Source: Gonium pectorale (lineage: Eukaryota > Chlorophyta > Chlorophyceae > Chlamydomonadales > Volvocaceae). From it: 64,000 nt of DNA. This document shows, in pieces, positions 12,501-22,308 of this stretch; the stretch's first letter is position 1; each line of letters opens with the position of its first letter. The DNA lies in the NCBI GenBank assembly GCA_001584585.1, contig LSYV01000003.1, positions 641,034 to 705,033 of the forward strand, written 5' to 3'. The position numbers and the translations under genes are program-made. The notes below the pieces were generated by a model, which saw nothing but the letters and a program-made list of their open reading frames with translations, was not told the DNA's origin and did not search any database.

Positions 12501-12761
12501 GCGGTATGCTTGCGTGTGTGTATGTGTGTGTGTGTGCGTGCACATGGTACCGCTACGGTGGCGCCAGGCCGTGCAAGCTCAACGTGTGGGCGTGCCGTCT
12601 GATTTGCTGGCTCTCCCTGAGCGCAGGTCTCATCAGCGCCCGCGCATGCCTCTGGACAAGCCTCCTCAAGGCGTGCCGGCCGACCCGCGGGTCGGTCGGG
12701 AGAGGGCGGCGGCGGCGCTGACTCCACCAAGGGCTGCGGCTGCGGCTGCGTCATTTCGTAA
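6517..12761 (+). CDS. Protein kinase with giant activation-segment insertion and CaaX tail (tandem copy 2)
   Basis: A complete kinase of about 1,483 residues in eight exons: 6517-6761, 6992-7094, 7247-7504, 7906-10226, 10426-11545, 11752-11880, 12003-12143 and 12627-12761. Kinase motifs are in order: glycine loop GRGGFAQVY (28-36), AALK lysine (52), alpha-C glutamate (about 72), HRDIKAEN (163-170) and DLG in place of DFG (197-199). The next conserved element, MYMAPEV, comes only near residue 1337. The DLG-to-APE interval of about 1,140 residues is Ala/Gly/Ser/Thr/Pro-rich and spans exons 4 and 5. The C-lobe resumes with CDVFSFGVLMYELW and SRCWHQDPCERP, which looks TKL-like. The last exon ends KGCGCGCVIS: a CaaX box with extra cysteines, the same as in the upstream copy. 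The 7504 donor is weak (7501 is equally in phase). Signalling at a membrane is inferred. Ligand and substrate are unknown. Confidence 0.92.
7602..7790 (+). repeat. Dispersed repeat family 1, copy a (intronic)
   Basis: About 189 bp in the third intron (7505-7905) of the kinase. It is closely similar along its whole length to 22731-22919 in intron 1 of the MBD9-like gene, in the same orientation relative to transcription. Shared blocks include CGTAAGCGCGAAAGTGAT, GGCCCAGCTCCAGAGG-like sequence, CCTGCATGTTAGTT and TGCAATGCCGTGCTGGGATG. It has no open frame. A short non-autonomous element (SINE or MITE) is the likeliest origin. Confidence 0.85.
12513..12541. repeat. GT/TG microsatellite in kinase intron
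   Basis: An imperfect run of GT dinucleotides in the last intron (12144-12626) of the second kinase gene. Confidence 0.9.
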
Positions 12762-15700
12762 GAGAGCTGTGTCTTGAGTTCCCTGGGTTGACAGAGAAGT
12801 AATAGTTCGACAAGGATTGACCGCACGCGACATGTACCCACGACTTCGTTCTCGGCATGAGGTTGGAAAGTGCGGGTGAGCTGTCGTGCAGCATCGCAAT
12901 GACAGCCCTGGTTGGTCTGTCAGATCGTATCGACCTAACTTGGCAGACCGCGCGCATGCCTCTAATTGCGCGGCCGCTCTTCGTCGACAGAATTCGTTGC
13001 GCGCTGAAGCACGAGCGCAGCTGCTATCGGTTTTGCTGAACACGCACAGCGCATGCGGCTGGTTTTGGCCGAATGTGTGTATCATAGAAACGTGCGGACA
13101 CCGTCCGTTGTGATCCGCTGCTGACCCGGGTGATGGTTAGCTATGGGCGCACTGTCACGGCATCTCTAACCCACGCACAATGTGACATCGTGCGTATGTA
13201 TCATTTGGTACGGATGGCCGTGCGCGGGCGTCGGCATGCCCTTGGGTCTCTATGGCCGTATGGCGTTTCGGTAACGACTGAAGCTGTGTTCACCATGCCA
13301 ATGTGTTCTTTCCCGGTTTCAGCCGCATGCATGGAATTGCGAGACACCCCAAAATCTAGGCGTGAAAATTTTCTGAAGCGGCAGTGCGGCAGGCAGTCGG
13401 TCATGTATTGTCCGCGTCGGATGCCTCGATAGGTATTTGTGGGCGTCGACGCCGGCGGCATGCGGTATGGCATTCATCAACGGGCGGATGATGGGCGCTG
13501 GTCTTTGCGGTTGTGTTTGACAAAGTCTGGAGACGCCCAGGAGCACTGCGGACCTTGGGAGGCCCTGTCATGCACCATGCTTGCATGGAGGTTCCCCATC
13601 TCATGCACCGTACCGGCAGGCCGGAGACGGGTGTGTCACAACTGGCAGCAGCCTCGGATTGCACTTTATTTTCTTACGGCTGAACTAGTGCGCCCATGTC
13701 GTAGCTGAGCAATGGCCCAGGCGTCCTGTGCTGCGTCATGCCCCAATCCGGCGGTTACGGGGCTTGCGTGCGTTTGGGGAAGCACCAAACCGCGCTTGTG
13801 CGTTTTGCGGCGGTGCCATGTACCCTACAGCAGCCATGGCCACAACACTAAGCTTCGTGCAAGGTTTCGGCGAGAGTGTGGAGATGTCAAGTACGGCAGG
13901 AAGGAATATGGGGTACAGAACGTCACCCCTTATTACTGAGCGTTGGATGGAGGAAGCCTGCAGTGGTGGCCGCAGAAACATCAAGGTCGGAGTACGTGAA
14001 GGTAGCGAAGCGCCCGTCTGTGTGAGGCCTTGAGGGGCTGCTCCTTGCAGCTACCGCGACATGCCTGAGGCCATGCAGCTTGCGTGTGTTTGTGAGTGTT
14101 GGTTGGTCACATGCACCTTGCATGTCAGCCTGGAATATGGCCTAAAGTTCGGAGCGTTTAGTCGTTTTATAGTATCGGGTTATCGGCCGCACAGCACGTC
14201 GCTCGCGCCAGCGTGCCGTCTGCTTACCCAAGTGCCCGGGTTCTTGCCCGAGGCCCGTCCCCGGGGCCAGGGCGGGCGGGGAATGCACACAAGTCCTCGC
14301 CTAGAATAAGGGTGGGCCACTGGGTTGCCCGGGCGTGTGCTTTCTTGGACTGGCTCGCGAGCACCGCCGCTCGCGATGCGTAGGGCGCGCGCAAATACCT
14401 TGCCTTTGGCCTGTTGCGTTGGGTTGCGCGAGGCTGCTGGCTTATGGCCTAAGCCATGACGGCAGCCGAGAGAGGAAATGGCTCAGCAGCCGTGCATACA
14501 ATGTTGTGTGTGTGTGGGGGGGGGAGGAGCAGGGTGCATGGCTGGAGCGCGTTCGTTGCCTCAGGGAGCGAAGCCCCAGTTGTCTCGGAGTGGGAGTGTG
14601 CAAATAACAAGCAATGATACTTGCCGCAATGTGGCAATGGAGCCGATGGTGCGCTGTCCACTCAGCCGTGTAAGGCGATAATTGCTTGGGAACAGGGAAC
14701 CGGCTCTGAAGTTCCCAAAGATGCGGCGTTACCAGTGGTACAAGGCACGGCGGGAGAAGCCAACAAGCACACGGGCCATCCCGTCCTGGAGAAGAAATTT
14801 GCCGGTGCGTCGGAAACACGCACAGGCTTGATTTGGTCGATGGGTGCCTGCTGCGTGTGACGTCTACACCACCCTGCTGACACTGGCGACCACCCGGAAC
14901 GCCAGGCGGCAGTGTCCAAGCCTGAACGACGACGGTCATACCAACAGCGGCTGCATACTTGTGGACAGGTCAACAAGCAGAAGTAGATGGAAGCACTCCC
15001 CGACGGCCGTGTGCCAAACCGTCGATGGGGACTGGAAGGGAAGAGGGCCGGTGTGTTGGTGAAGCGCAAGAGCAGCCGGAGTCCATGGAGAGCAATTCCC
15101 CTGGAAGATAACCTCTGCAGAGGGGCGGGGGAGGGGCAACCATCGGCAAAGGGCCCGAGAATTCAGGCGGCGGTCTGTGGGGCAGATCCCAGCAACCCGC
15201 GGGTGCGCATGCAGAACCCCGGACACACGGGACGTGATCGAGAGCTGCCAGCAATGCAGACATGCAGGCAGCGATGCCTGCGAACGCTCACAGGCCTGAA
15301 ACAACGGCAACGAGCAGGTGACGAACATGCTCAATGCCACGAGACAGGCAAGCAGAGCAGCGGGTGGTGTGAAGGGCAGCGATGGCTCTGGCCACAGCAA
15401 CCACATTCGGCCTACGCCGGTGCAGAGTTGCACAAAGGACCACGACGTCGGCGACGTGGCTGCGTCGGTGCGGGCGTGCGGGCTGGGCGCCCCGCGACTA
15501 GTAACCGCTGGCCGCCGATGGACTGGTCGCACTGCCGACCGCTCGCTGGACCCTCACAACCTCTACATATTGTCAGGTAACTATCCACGTGACACACACC
15601 GGGAGGGCCCGTTTGCTTGTATACCTCGCCCGCCATGCCCTGTACTCGGCGCCCTGCTGGAAACATCACACCCCGTGTGTATATGTCCGTAGAGGCTGCC

Positions 15701-16898
15701 TTCCCCGTTTCTGGTTCTCTTTTGGTGCGTGGAAGACAGGGCCGGTGACGTGCAGGCGGATGTGGCTGGGTGGCCGGCACGCTGGCTGGCGTGCTCTGCT
15801 GGCTGGGGGACGTCTTTTGCGTTGGGAGTTTGCCGAGCGGTCTGGACCCGGATGCGGATGGCTGGAAATGAAGGGCGTGAAGCTAGTGCTGCGCCAGTGA
15901 TTGCCTCCGACGGTGACGAGCTTACTGCCGAGCGTAGAGAGTCAGCGCACGCCGGGATGGTTGTGTAGACACGGGGCCGACGTCTGACCGTGAAGGAGCG
16001 CGCCAAGGATCTGCACCAGCGGAGCCGGAGCACTGAGAACAGCAGGGCGAGCGAGGCCACCCCGGGAGCACGTGGGCAGGGACCGCACGGCCAGCAAGCC
16101 CGAGTACGACACCGCTACCTGTTTACCCCCCGGCCGCCAAAGCGCAGGGCAGAGCCGTTGATGTTGCGACGGCAGTACAGCTCTCACTTCTTGCCAGGAC
16201 GCTGATTGTGTGTAGTACACGAGACATGCGAGGGAGTGGAGGCTGCGTTCAAAACCAAGTGCCATACAGTTGAACGCCTGGAGCACGGTAATAGGACGCA
16301 CATCTGCGTGCTGTACGGGGAATTGTGGAGACCTATGACCATCCGTAAGCGACGCGCGTCCCCTGTGCGTCCATTTCTCACGTATGTACACGTGTACGCA
16401 GTACGGCATTCCAACGTCCAGACATTGTTGCATGTACCTTCCCAAAACTCCCAGAACCGCCATGGAGGCATCAAAGCCCTCGGCGGCACAACCATGGCCC
16501 AGAGGGCGACAGCCCACTTGGCACAGCGGTGATTCTCTTCGCCCGTGCAAGCGCTCTGCGTGGCATCGCCGTGACAACGGTGGCCATCGTACCCGAAGAG
16601 CCCTCGGCAAGCAGGACGCCGCGCCGCCTGTGCCAGCAGCACAAGCCCACTACAAAAGCACCCGCGGACGGACAGCCGTATCAGTGAGCCGCCGCTCTGC
16701 CATGCGGGCTCAAATCGGCTCCACAGTGCTACAACGGCGCATACCACGCGCGTGGCATGCGGTGGGTTCCGTTCAATCCACTCCCGCTGTCCCCGGGGAG
16801 TGGGACATGCCCGCATAGCAACCGTAAACCTCGGACGGCCCGTGAAGCGCTGTAACCCAAGCGCCATGGACGCCGTCGCTTCGAGCTAGTGTGTCCAA
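12762..16898. other. Intergenic region between kinase 2 (+) and DHQ-SDH (-)
   Basis: These 4.1 kb lie between two convergent genes, so they should hold both 3' UTRs. Overlapping chance frames of up to about 227 codons occur on the minus strand at 15942-16867. They are rich in Cys, Trp and Arg, lack domains and overlap one another, so I do not call them genes. The only structured content I see is the family-2 repeat at 15480-15724 and a short G run near 14516-14525. Confidence 0.6.
15480..15724 (+). repeat. Dispersed repeat family 2, longer copy
   Basis: It begins with a GGGCTGGGCGCC...GTAACCGCTGG block shared with 5290. It continues through CTGCTGGAAACAT and GTGTATATGTCCGTAGAGGC (the family core). 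It ends with CCGTTTCTGGTTCTCTTTT, which is also found inverted at 57445-57478 and 5163-5191. This copy suggests a full unit of roughly 250 bp. It is non-coding. Confidence 0.6.
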
Positions 16899-19800
16899 TC
16901 ACTTCTTGACCATGCTGTCGAGCACCGTCTGCTCCATCAGCTCCGCCGGCGGCTCCTGCCCCGTGAACAGCCGGAACTGCTCCAGCGCCTGCCCCACAAA
17001 CATCTGCAGCCCGTCTACGGGCGTGCATCCCGCGTCCCGCGCGTCGCGGAGCAGCTTTGTCCACAGCGGGTTGTACACCGCATCAAACACCACCTTGTAC
17101 TGCGGGCGGAACGGGGAACGGAGAGTGGGCACGCGTGGGCGCTCTGGCTCGTCGTATACGCCTGTCGTCAACAACAAAGTGAGACCAGAACAATGGGGAA
17201 TAGGGAAGAGACTGAGGGGCGCATCCTGCCATAGTGCACGCCGCACGGCTCGGTGGCGCCCGCAGCCCTCCCACCAAGCATAATCGTCCATCGCCATGCC
17301 CTCCCTTTCCCGGCCCTGGCTGCCGCCCCGCCCCCCTTGGTCGCACCTTGGCCGTCACGTGCGCGGGCACGGGGCTCTCCTCCTCGTGCGGGTGCATGCC
17401 CACCGAGGTGCTGTTGGCCAGCACGTCGCCCACAACGCGGCCCTCAACCAGGTCCTCCCACGAGCAGGAGGACGCGGAGCCGCCCAGGGCCGCCGCCAGC
17501 GCGTCGGCCCGCTCGCGGTTGCGGTTGGCGATGATCACCTTGGCGCCCCTGCGGCCGGTCAGGAGCGGGCGGGTGGGGCTTGGGCGGGAATGTGGCCGAG
17601 TGCCGTGCGGCAGTGCACGCCAGTTAGGAGGCAAACGTGCCGAGTGTGACGGCGAAGGAGCACTGTGGCGCAAGCAGTGCTGTCCAAGTCACGCGAAGCG
17701 CAGCGCAGTGCCATGGCAGGCGGCCGCCGCGCCGGAAACAAGGGCCTCGTGCTGGCGGGCTGGTCTGCTGGTTGGGACCGCTACTAACGTGGGTCGGTAG
17801 GTAGCGCGAAGAGGTCTGCGCAGCCTGGGCTTGCCGCCATGCACCTCTACTGCCCGTGCTGCGGTGCCCTGGGCGCAGATGTGGGAGCGTTTACAGCCCC
17901 CCTTGCCAAAAGCCACACACAGCACGCCCAGGCGCCACCCAGGCGCCGCCTCACTTGGTAGCCGCACCGAACGCAAGCGCGCGGCCCGCGCCGCCGGCGC
18001 CAATCACCACCACCGTTTTGCCGGCAAGCGGCGACGCGCCGCCAGGCGCTGACGTGGATGCGGCAGTCGCAGCGGCGGCGGCGCCGCCGGGCACCCCCGC
18101 CACGCCACGCTCGATGGCGGCGATGGCCGCAAGCCAGTCCGTGTTGTACCCCTTGAAGGAGCCGTCGGCTTGCCGTATGAGGGTGTTGACGGCGCCGATC
18201 TGCCGGGCCACGGGGTCCACCTCGGATGCCAGCCGGAGGGCCGCCTCCTGCGTAACAGCAACACAACAAAACAGTGAGATGAACGGTGATGGGGGCGGGG
18301 ACGTGATGCAAGCGGGACGGCGAGCGGCGACCGGTCAGAGCTGGCCACCGCGGGACCCGGCGTTGTCGCTACCTGCAGCGCCAGGCAGCCAGCCATCCGT
18401 AAGTCCCGACCTTGGCACTACGACAGTATGCAAACCTAAGCCTTGAACCAGGGCCCCAAACCGCCTCCCCACCTTGTGCGGGATGGTCACGGAGAAGCCA
18501 GCGAAGTCGGGGTGGCTCCCGAATGCGTTCAGGAAGCGCTCGAGGTCGTCCACCAGCAGGGGCACGTACACGCCGTCGTAGCCTGGAGGGACAGGAAACG
18601 GGGCTCTAAGCGGTAAGCGACGGCGCAGAAGGTGGGGTTGCAAAACAATCTTGGTGAGGACGGGCTGGAGGCCAGCAGCATTCTCCTCCTCAGCGCATTG
18701 GAGGGAACGTTAACAGACATGCATTCGATATGCCCGCGGATGGCAGCCTTGGGAGGGAGGGCCGCGCGTCTAATCGTACCGTACAACGCGGTGGCGACCG
18801 GCGTCGCTGCTGGCACATACATGGACTGCGGTATGTTCACAGCCCTAGGTCCGTCACGCCGCTTCCGGGCCATCCCTGTTAGACCTCCTGCAAGCCTCCC
18901 TCCTGCCATGGCCATTTCCCTGCAACGGGAGTCCTGGCCGGGGCCGGCCGGCCGCTCACCAATGTGCTGGAAGGCGGTGTTGTGTATGAGCGGGCTCTTG
19001 CTGTGGCTGACGGGGTTGCCGATGATGCCAAACACCTTCGTGGCCGGCCCCTGCCGCCGGTAGTTGAACAGCCCAGCCAGGCGCCCAATGTCGGGCTGGC
19101 CGGGCGCGGAGGCGCGCTCGGGCGACATGGCGGCGAAGGTGAGGTGGCCTCCGTACTTGGCCGCCAGTAGCCGCACGATCTGGCCCTTCTCGCCCATGGA
19201 CAAGGCAATCATGGGGCCTGGCGGCGAAGCGAGCCCAGAGGAAGGCGCGGCGCGGGGCGCGGGAGCAGGAGGACCAGAGTTAGCGACAGGCTGGTCGGGG
19301 GGGGGGACCAGAATTGCGCCGATAAAGACAGGGGTCTTCACTTGTAAGCAAGCGTAAAACGCAGGTGCGTCGCAGCACCCATGGCCCCGGCACCTAGACA
19401 ACCTCTTGACTTTAGCACGGCGAAGCCGCTGCAAACCCTCGGGGTGCCGGGGATCTCGCTCTGGGACCCACAGACTCCCAATGTCTGGCCGGATGACCAT
19501 GCCGGGGGCCTGTCGCCCCCCCCGTCCTCGCAACCCGCGCCACGTCAAAGTCCCCCGTTCTCCCCCGCTCCTCCCACCACGCGCCACTCACCGTCCCTCG
19601 CCCGCAGCATGTCCAGCATGCGCGCCGCGTCCGCAATGTCGTTGGCCATGGCGGCGATCTTGACAATGTCCGCCCCCTTGTTACGCATGGCGCCCGCCAA
19701 GCGAGCCAGCGTGGCTGCGTCGGGCGTCTGCTGGAAGTCGTGGTAGGAGAGGATGACCTTGGTGGAAAGGGGCACCTCGTGTCGATCTGGGCCGGCGAGA

Positions 19801-21289
19801 GGGGGCGCGGGCCGGGTCGTTAGCGGGCGCGGATAGGCGGGCAGGCGCCAGGGCTGAGCGGGCGGGAAAGAGAGAGGGCGGTGGGCGGGCGCGTCGGCTG
19901 CGGGGAGATGGGAGTCTGTGCGCGGCCTGCGACGCAGCACCCTTGTGCACCTCGCGCCCGGAAGATGGCGTTGGAGGCCGACGAGGCTGGACGTGTGCAG
20001 AAATTGCCGAATTTGTGGGCAGTGACATTGCACGCAGACTCGCCAGGAGCCTTGCTGGCTTCTGCGCCAGGTGCTTGTGGGCACCACTAAGGCGTTCCGC
20101 CGTACACGTTGCACCGGATGCTGAACACAACGTGATGCGGAGACCGGTGCTACGGCGGCAGACAGTTGACAGCGCCTGCTTGCAACCGCTGGGTGTTGCC
20201 TGGCAGGACGCGCGGGACGCAGCATGTACTCTCCGCGGCGGCCAGAGCCCTGCAGGACCAGCAGCGGCAGCCCGCCGTGCCTTCGCGTTGTACCCGCCGA
20301 CCGGGTACTGTGGCCGCCCGGCGCTCCGGAAGCTGTGCAGCCCTCAAGTCCGGGCCGCTGCTGCGGCAGGCTCGCGGCGGTATGCGGCTCGCGCATGCCC
20401 CATGATGCCATGAACGGCCCAACCCAATGACGGCCGCACCCACACCCCGTCCTCGGCCGGCCGCGAGGGCGCAAGTGAACGGGTTGGCTGCTGCGACCAG
20501 CGCTAACGATGGCTGCCTCGTGCGCGGCCCCGCAAGGCGGCCACACGTGCTATCCGCACCCGCACCGGCAGAGCCACGCCGAGGACCCACCCGCGAAGAA
20601 GTACGGCGACGCCTTGAACTCCACGTCCACGTACGGCGCCCCCAGCAGCGCGGCCATCTTTAACACGGCCAGACGCTCCGGCTCGGGCCCGTCGTACTTG
20701 CCCCTGAGAGCGTGGCACGGGGCGGCAGCAATGCCCGACCTCAACCAGGCTGGAGCCAAGCGGAAGCGTGAACGTGAGAGCCCAGGATAGCCAAACCCCA
20801 GCCGTGTCGCCCCGATGTGTGCGAGCAGCTGACGGGTTAATTCAGCTGAGGGGTGCGATACACGCTGGCTGTCCCCCTCCAAACCGCCCGCTGCCCTACC
20901 CGACGGCAGGCAAGGACCTAAATCCCGAACCGCGCTCACCCCTCCCACACGGGCCGGTACGTGACAATGTATGGCAGGGGGCAAGAGCTCATAAGCTGCT
21001 GCAGGTGCTGCTCCGGGTCAAAGTCTGTAAGGAAGTCTAAGCGCAGCTCGATGATGTCAACCCCGCTAGCGGCCGCCTCCTGGATCTCCGCCAGGAACGC
21101 GTCCACCGTCGTAGCTGTCACGCTGGTGCAGATGTAAGAGGGGGCAGTTTCCCCCTCGACGGGCGCTGCCTGCTCTGCCATGGCCGTCGCGGCGCACGGT
21201 TTCTGCACGCGAGAGCGTTGTCCGCCCGTGAGTGGAGCGGATGAAATCCTGCCGTGATTTTGATTCGTTTGACAGTTATTAGCATTCAT
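16899..21289 (-). CDS. DHD/SDH: Bifunctional 3-dehydroquinate dehydratase / shikimate dehydrogenase
   Basis: It catalyses the third and fourth steps of the shikimate pathway: 3-dehydroquinate to 3-dehydroshikimate, then NADPH-dependent reduction to shikimate. In plants and green algae this happens in the plastid. Exons (minus strand) are 21289-20940, 20703-20591, 19786-19592, 19217-18960, 18582-18473, 18247-17955, 17548-17347 and 17099-16899, about 573 residues in total. The type I dehydratase domain shows RPVWEGGKYDG, SYHDF (His170) and GADIVKIA (Lys197); the catalytic His-Lys spacing of 27 is the family value. The dehydrogenase domain shows NPVSHSKSP, GFSVTIPHK, GAVNTL, GYNTDW, GAGGAGRA, NRNRERA and NSTSVGMHP. 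All key residues are present. The start at 21289 adds a 36-residue basic, acid-free leader ending near KPCAATA, a likely plastid transit peptide. ATG 21181 has the better initiation context but leaves no leader. Confidence 0.95.
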
Positions 21290-22308
21290 ACTGATATGGG
21301 TAATGGGGCGGAAGGGCACGAACGAGGGCGAGGCGCTGTGCGCCGTGCGGCTGTGCCGCCGCACGCAGCGTCCGCTTGCCTGCATACCTAGCATGTCTCA
21401 AGAAATACTTCACTGAACCCTCAGGGCACAAGAACATCGAAATCCGGCGACTGCCGTACATATTTCTCCCTACTCTTTGCCCCCGATCATCCAACCGGGA
21501 CCAGGTGCTTGGTGAGAGGCGGCTCGCAGAGGCACAGCGAGGATTAGCTGAACCGATGTGCAATTCAAACCGTGGGGGAATCGATCGTGGTTAAGTTTGA
21601 ACTTGAGGTAGAACGGGCTAAGCGCCACTACCTGACACTCGGGGTGTTAGCAGGACGTTAAGGACGTTAAGGAGGCCTTCGTCTTTCCGCTTGGCGGGGA
21701 CACACCACTCGTAGCACAGCAGGTGCGGCTTGAGGTGTGCACTCGCGGGGAGCAAATCAGGTATGGGATATTATGGAGGGGTTTCTTTGCTGGCGCTTGT
21801 GACTTACAGCGTTTTAGGCCTGGGCGTCATGTAGTGGATACCTCCCTTTCCTGCTCGTTCGTTGTCGGCTTGCTGTTTAGGTCGAGGTCCCTGTGCTAGG
21901 GTCCTGCGCCAGCCGCCCAGGGCGTGCGTCATACCCTAGCAGGGGAGGGGGTCCACGGTTTGACCCTCACTTTTGAGAATTGTATGAGTGCATCTGTACA
22001 GCTTTTGCAGGGACGTTGTGTAGTCGGGGAGGGGTGATCGGCTTGCGCAGGTCTGTGTTCCCTGGGTGCCTCAGCAAGCATGTGCAACATTCTTGAACAA
22101 CGAATGCATTGACCCCTCGCGCTGCCCTCCCTCGCCAGCCCTGCCTTGGACTGCCCACCGACGATGACAACCCACACTGCCCCAGCGGTCTGCGTGTGAG
22201 GCGCACCCGGCGCAATAGTTTGCGTCCACGGCACGTGACCCAGCCCCTAGCCGCCGGGATCGTCCAGACCAGCCTAAGCTGACCGAGGGACCAGCTCCAC
22301 GGGCCACC
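21290..22308. other. Divergent intergenic region, DHQ-SDH / MBD9-like
   Basis: About 1.0 kb between two divergently transcribed genes, so it should carry both promoters and 5' UTRs. It contains a two-copy 9-bp tandem repeat (GGACGTTAA, 21653-21670). I saw no convincing TATA box. The minus-strand frame of DHQ-SDH stays open up to another ATG at 21394, so part of this region could be an even longer leader. Confidence 0.6.

Noticed and set aside
12677..12695. Palindrome CCGACCCGCGGGTCGG as a terminator or regulatory hairpin
   Set aside because: It lies within the last coding exon of kinase 2, and short GC palindromes are expected in this composition.
15942..16867. Two overlapping minus-strand open frames of 222 and 227 codons
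   Set aside because: They overlap in different frames, are Cys/Trp/Arg-rich, have no domain or repeat pattern, and lie between convergent genes. Chance open frames are common at this GC content.
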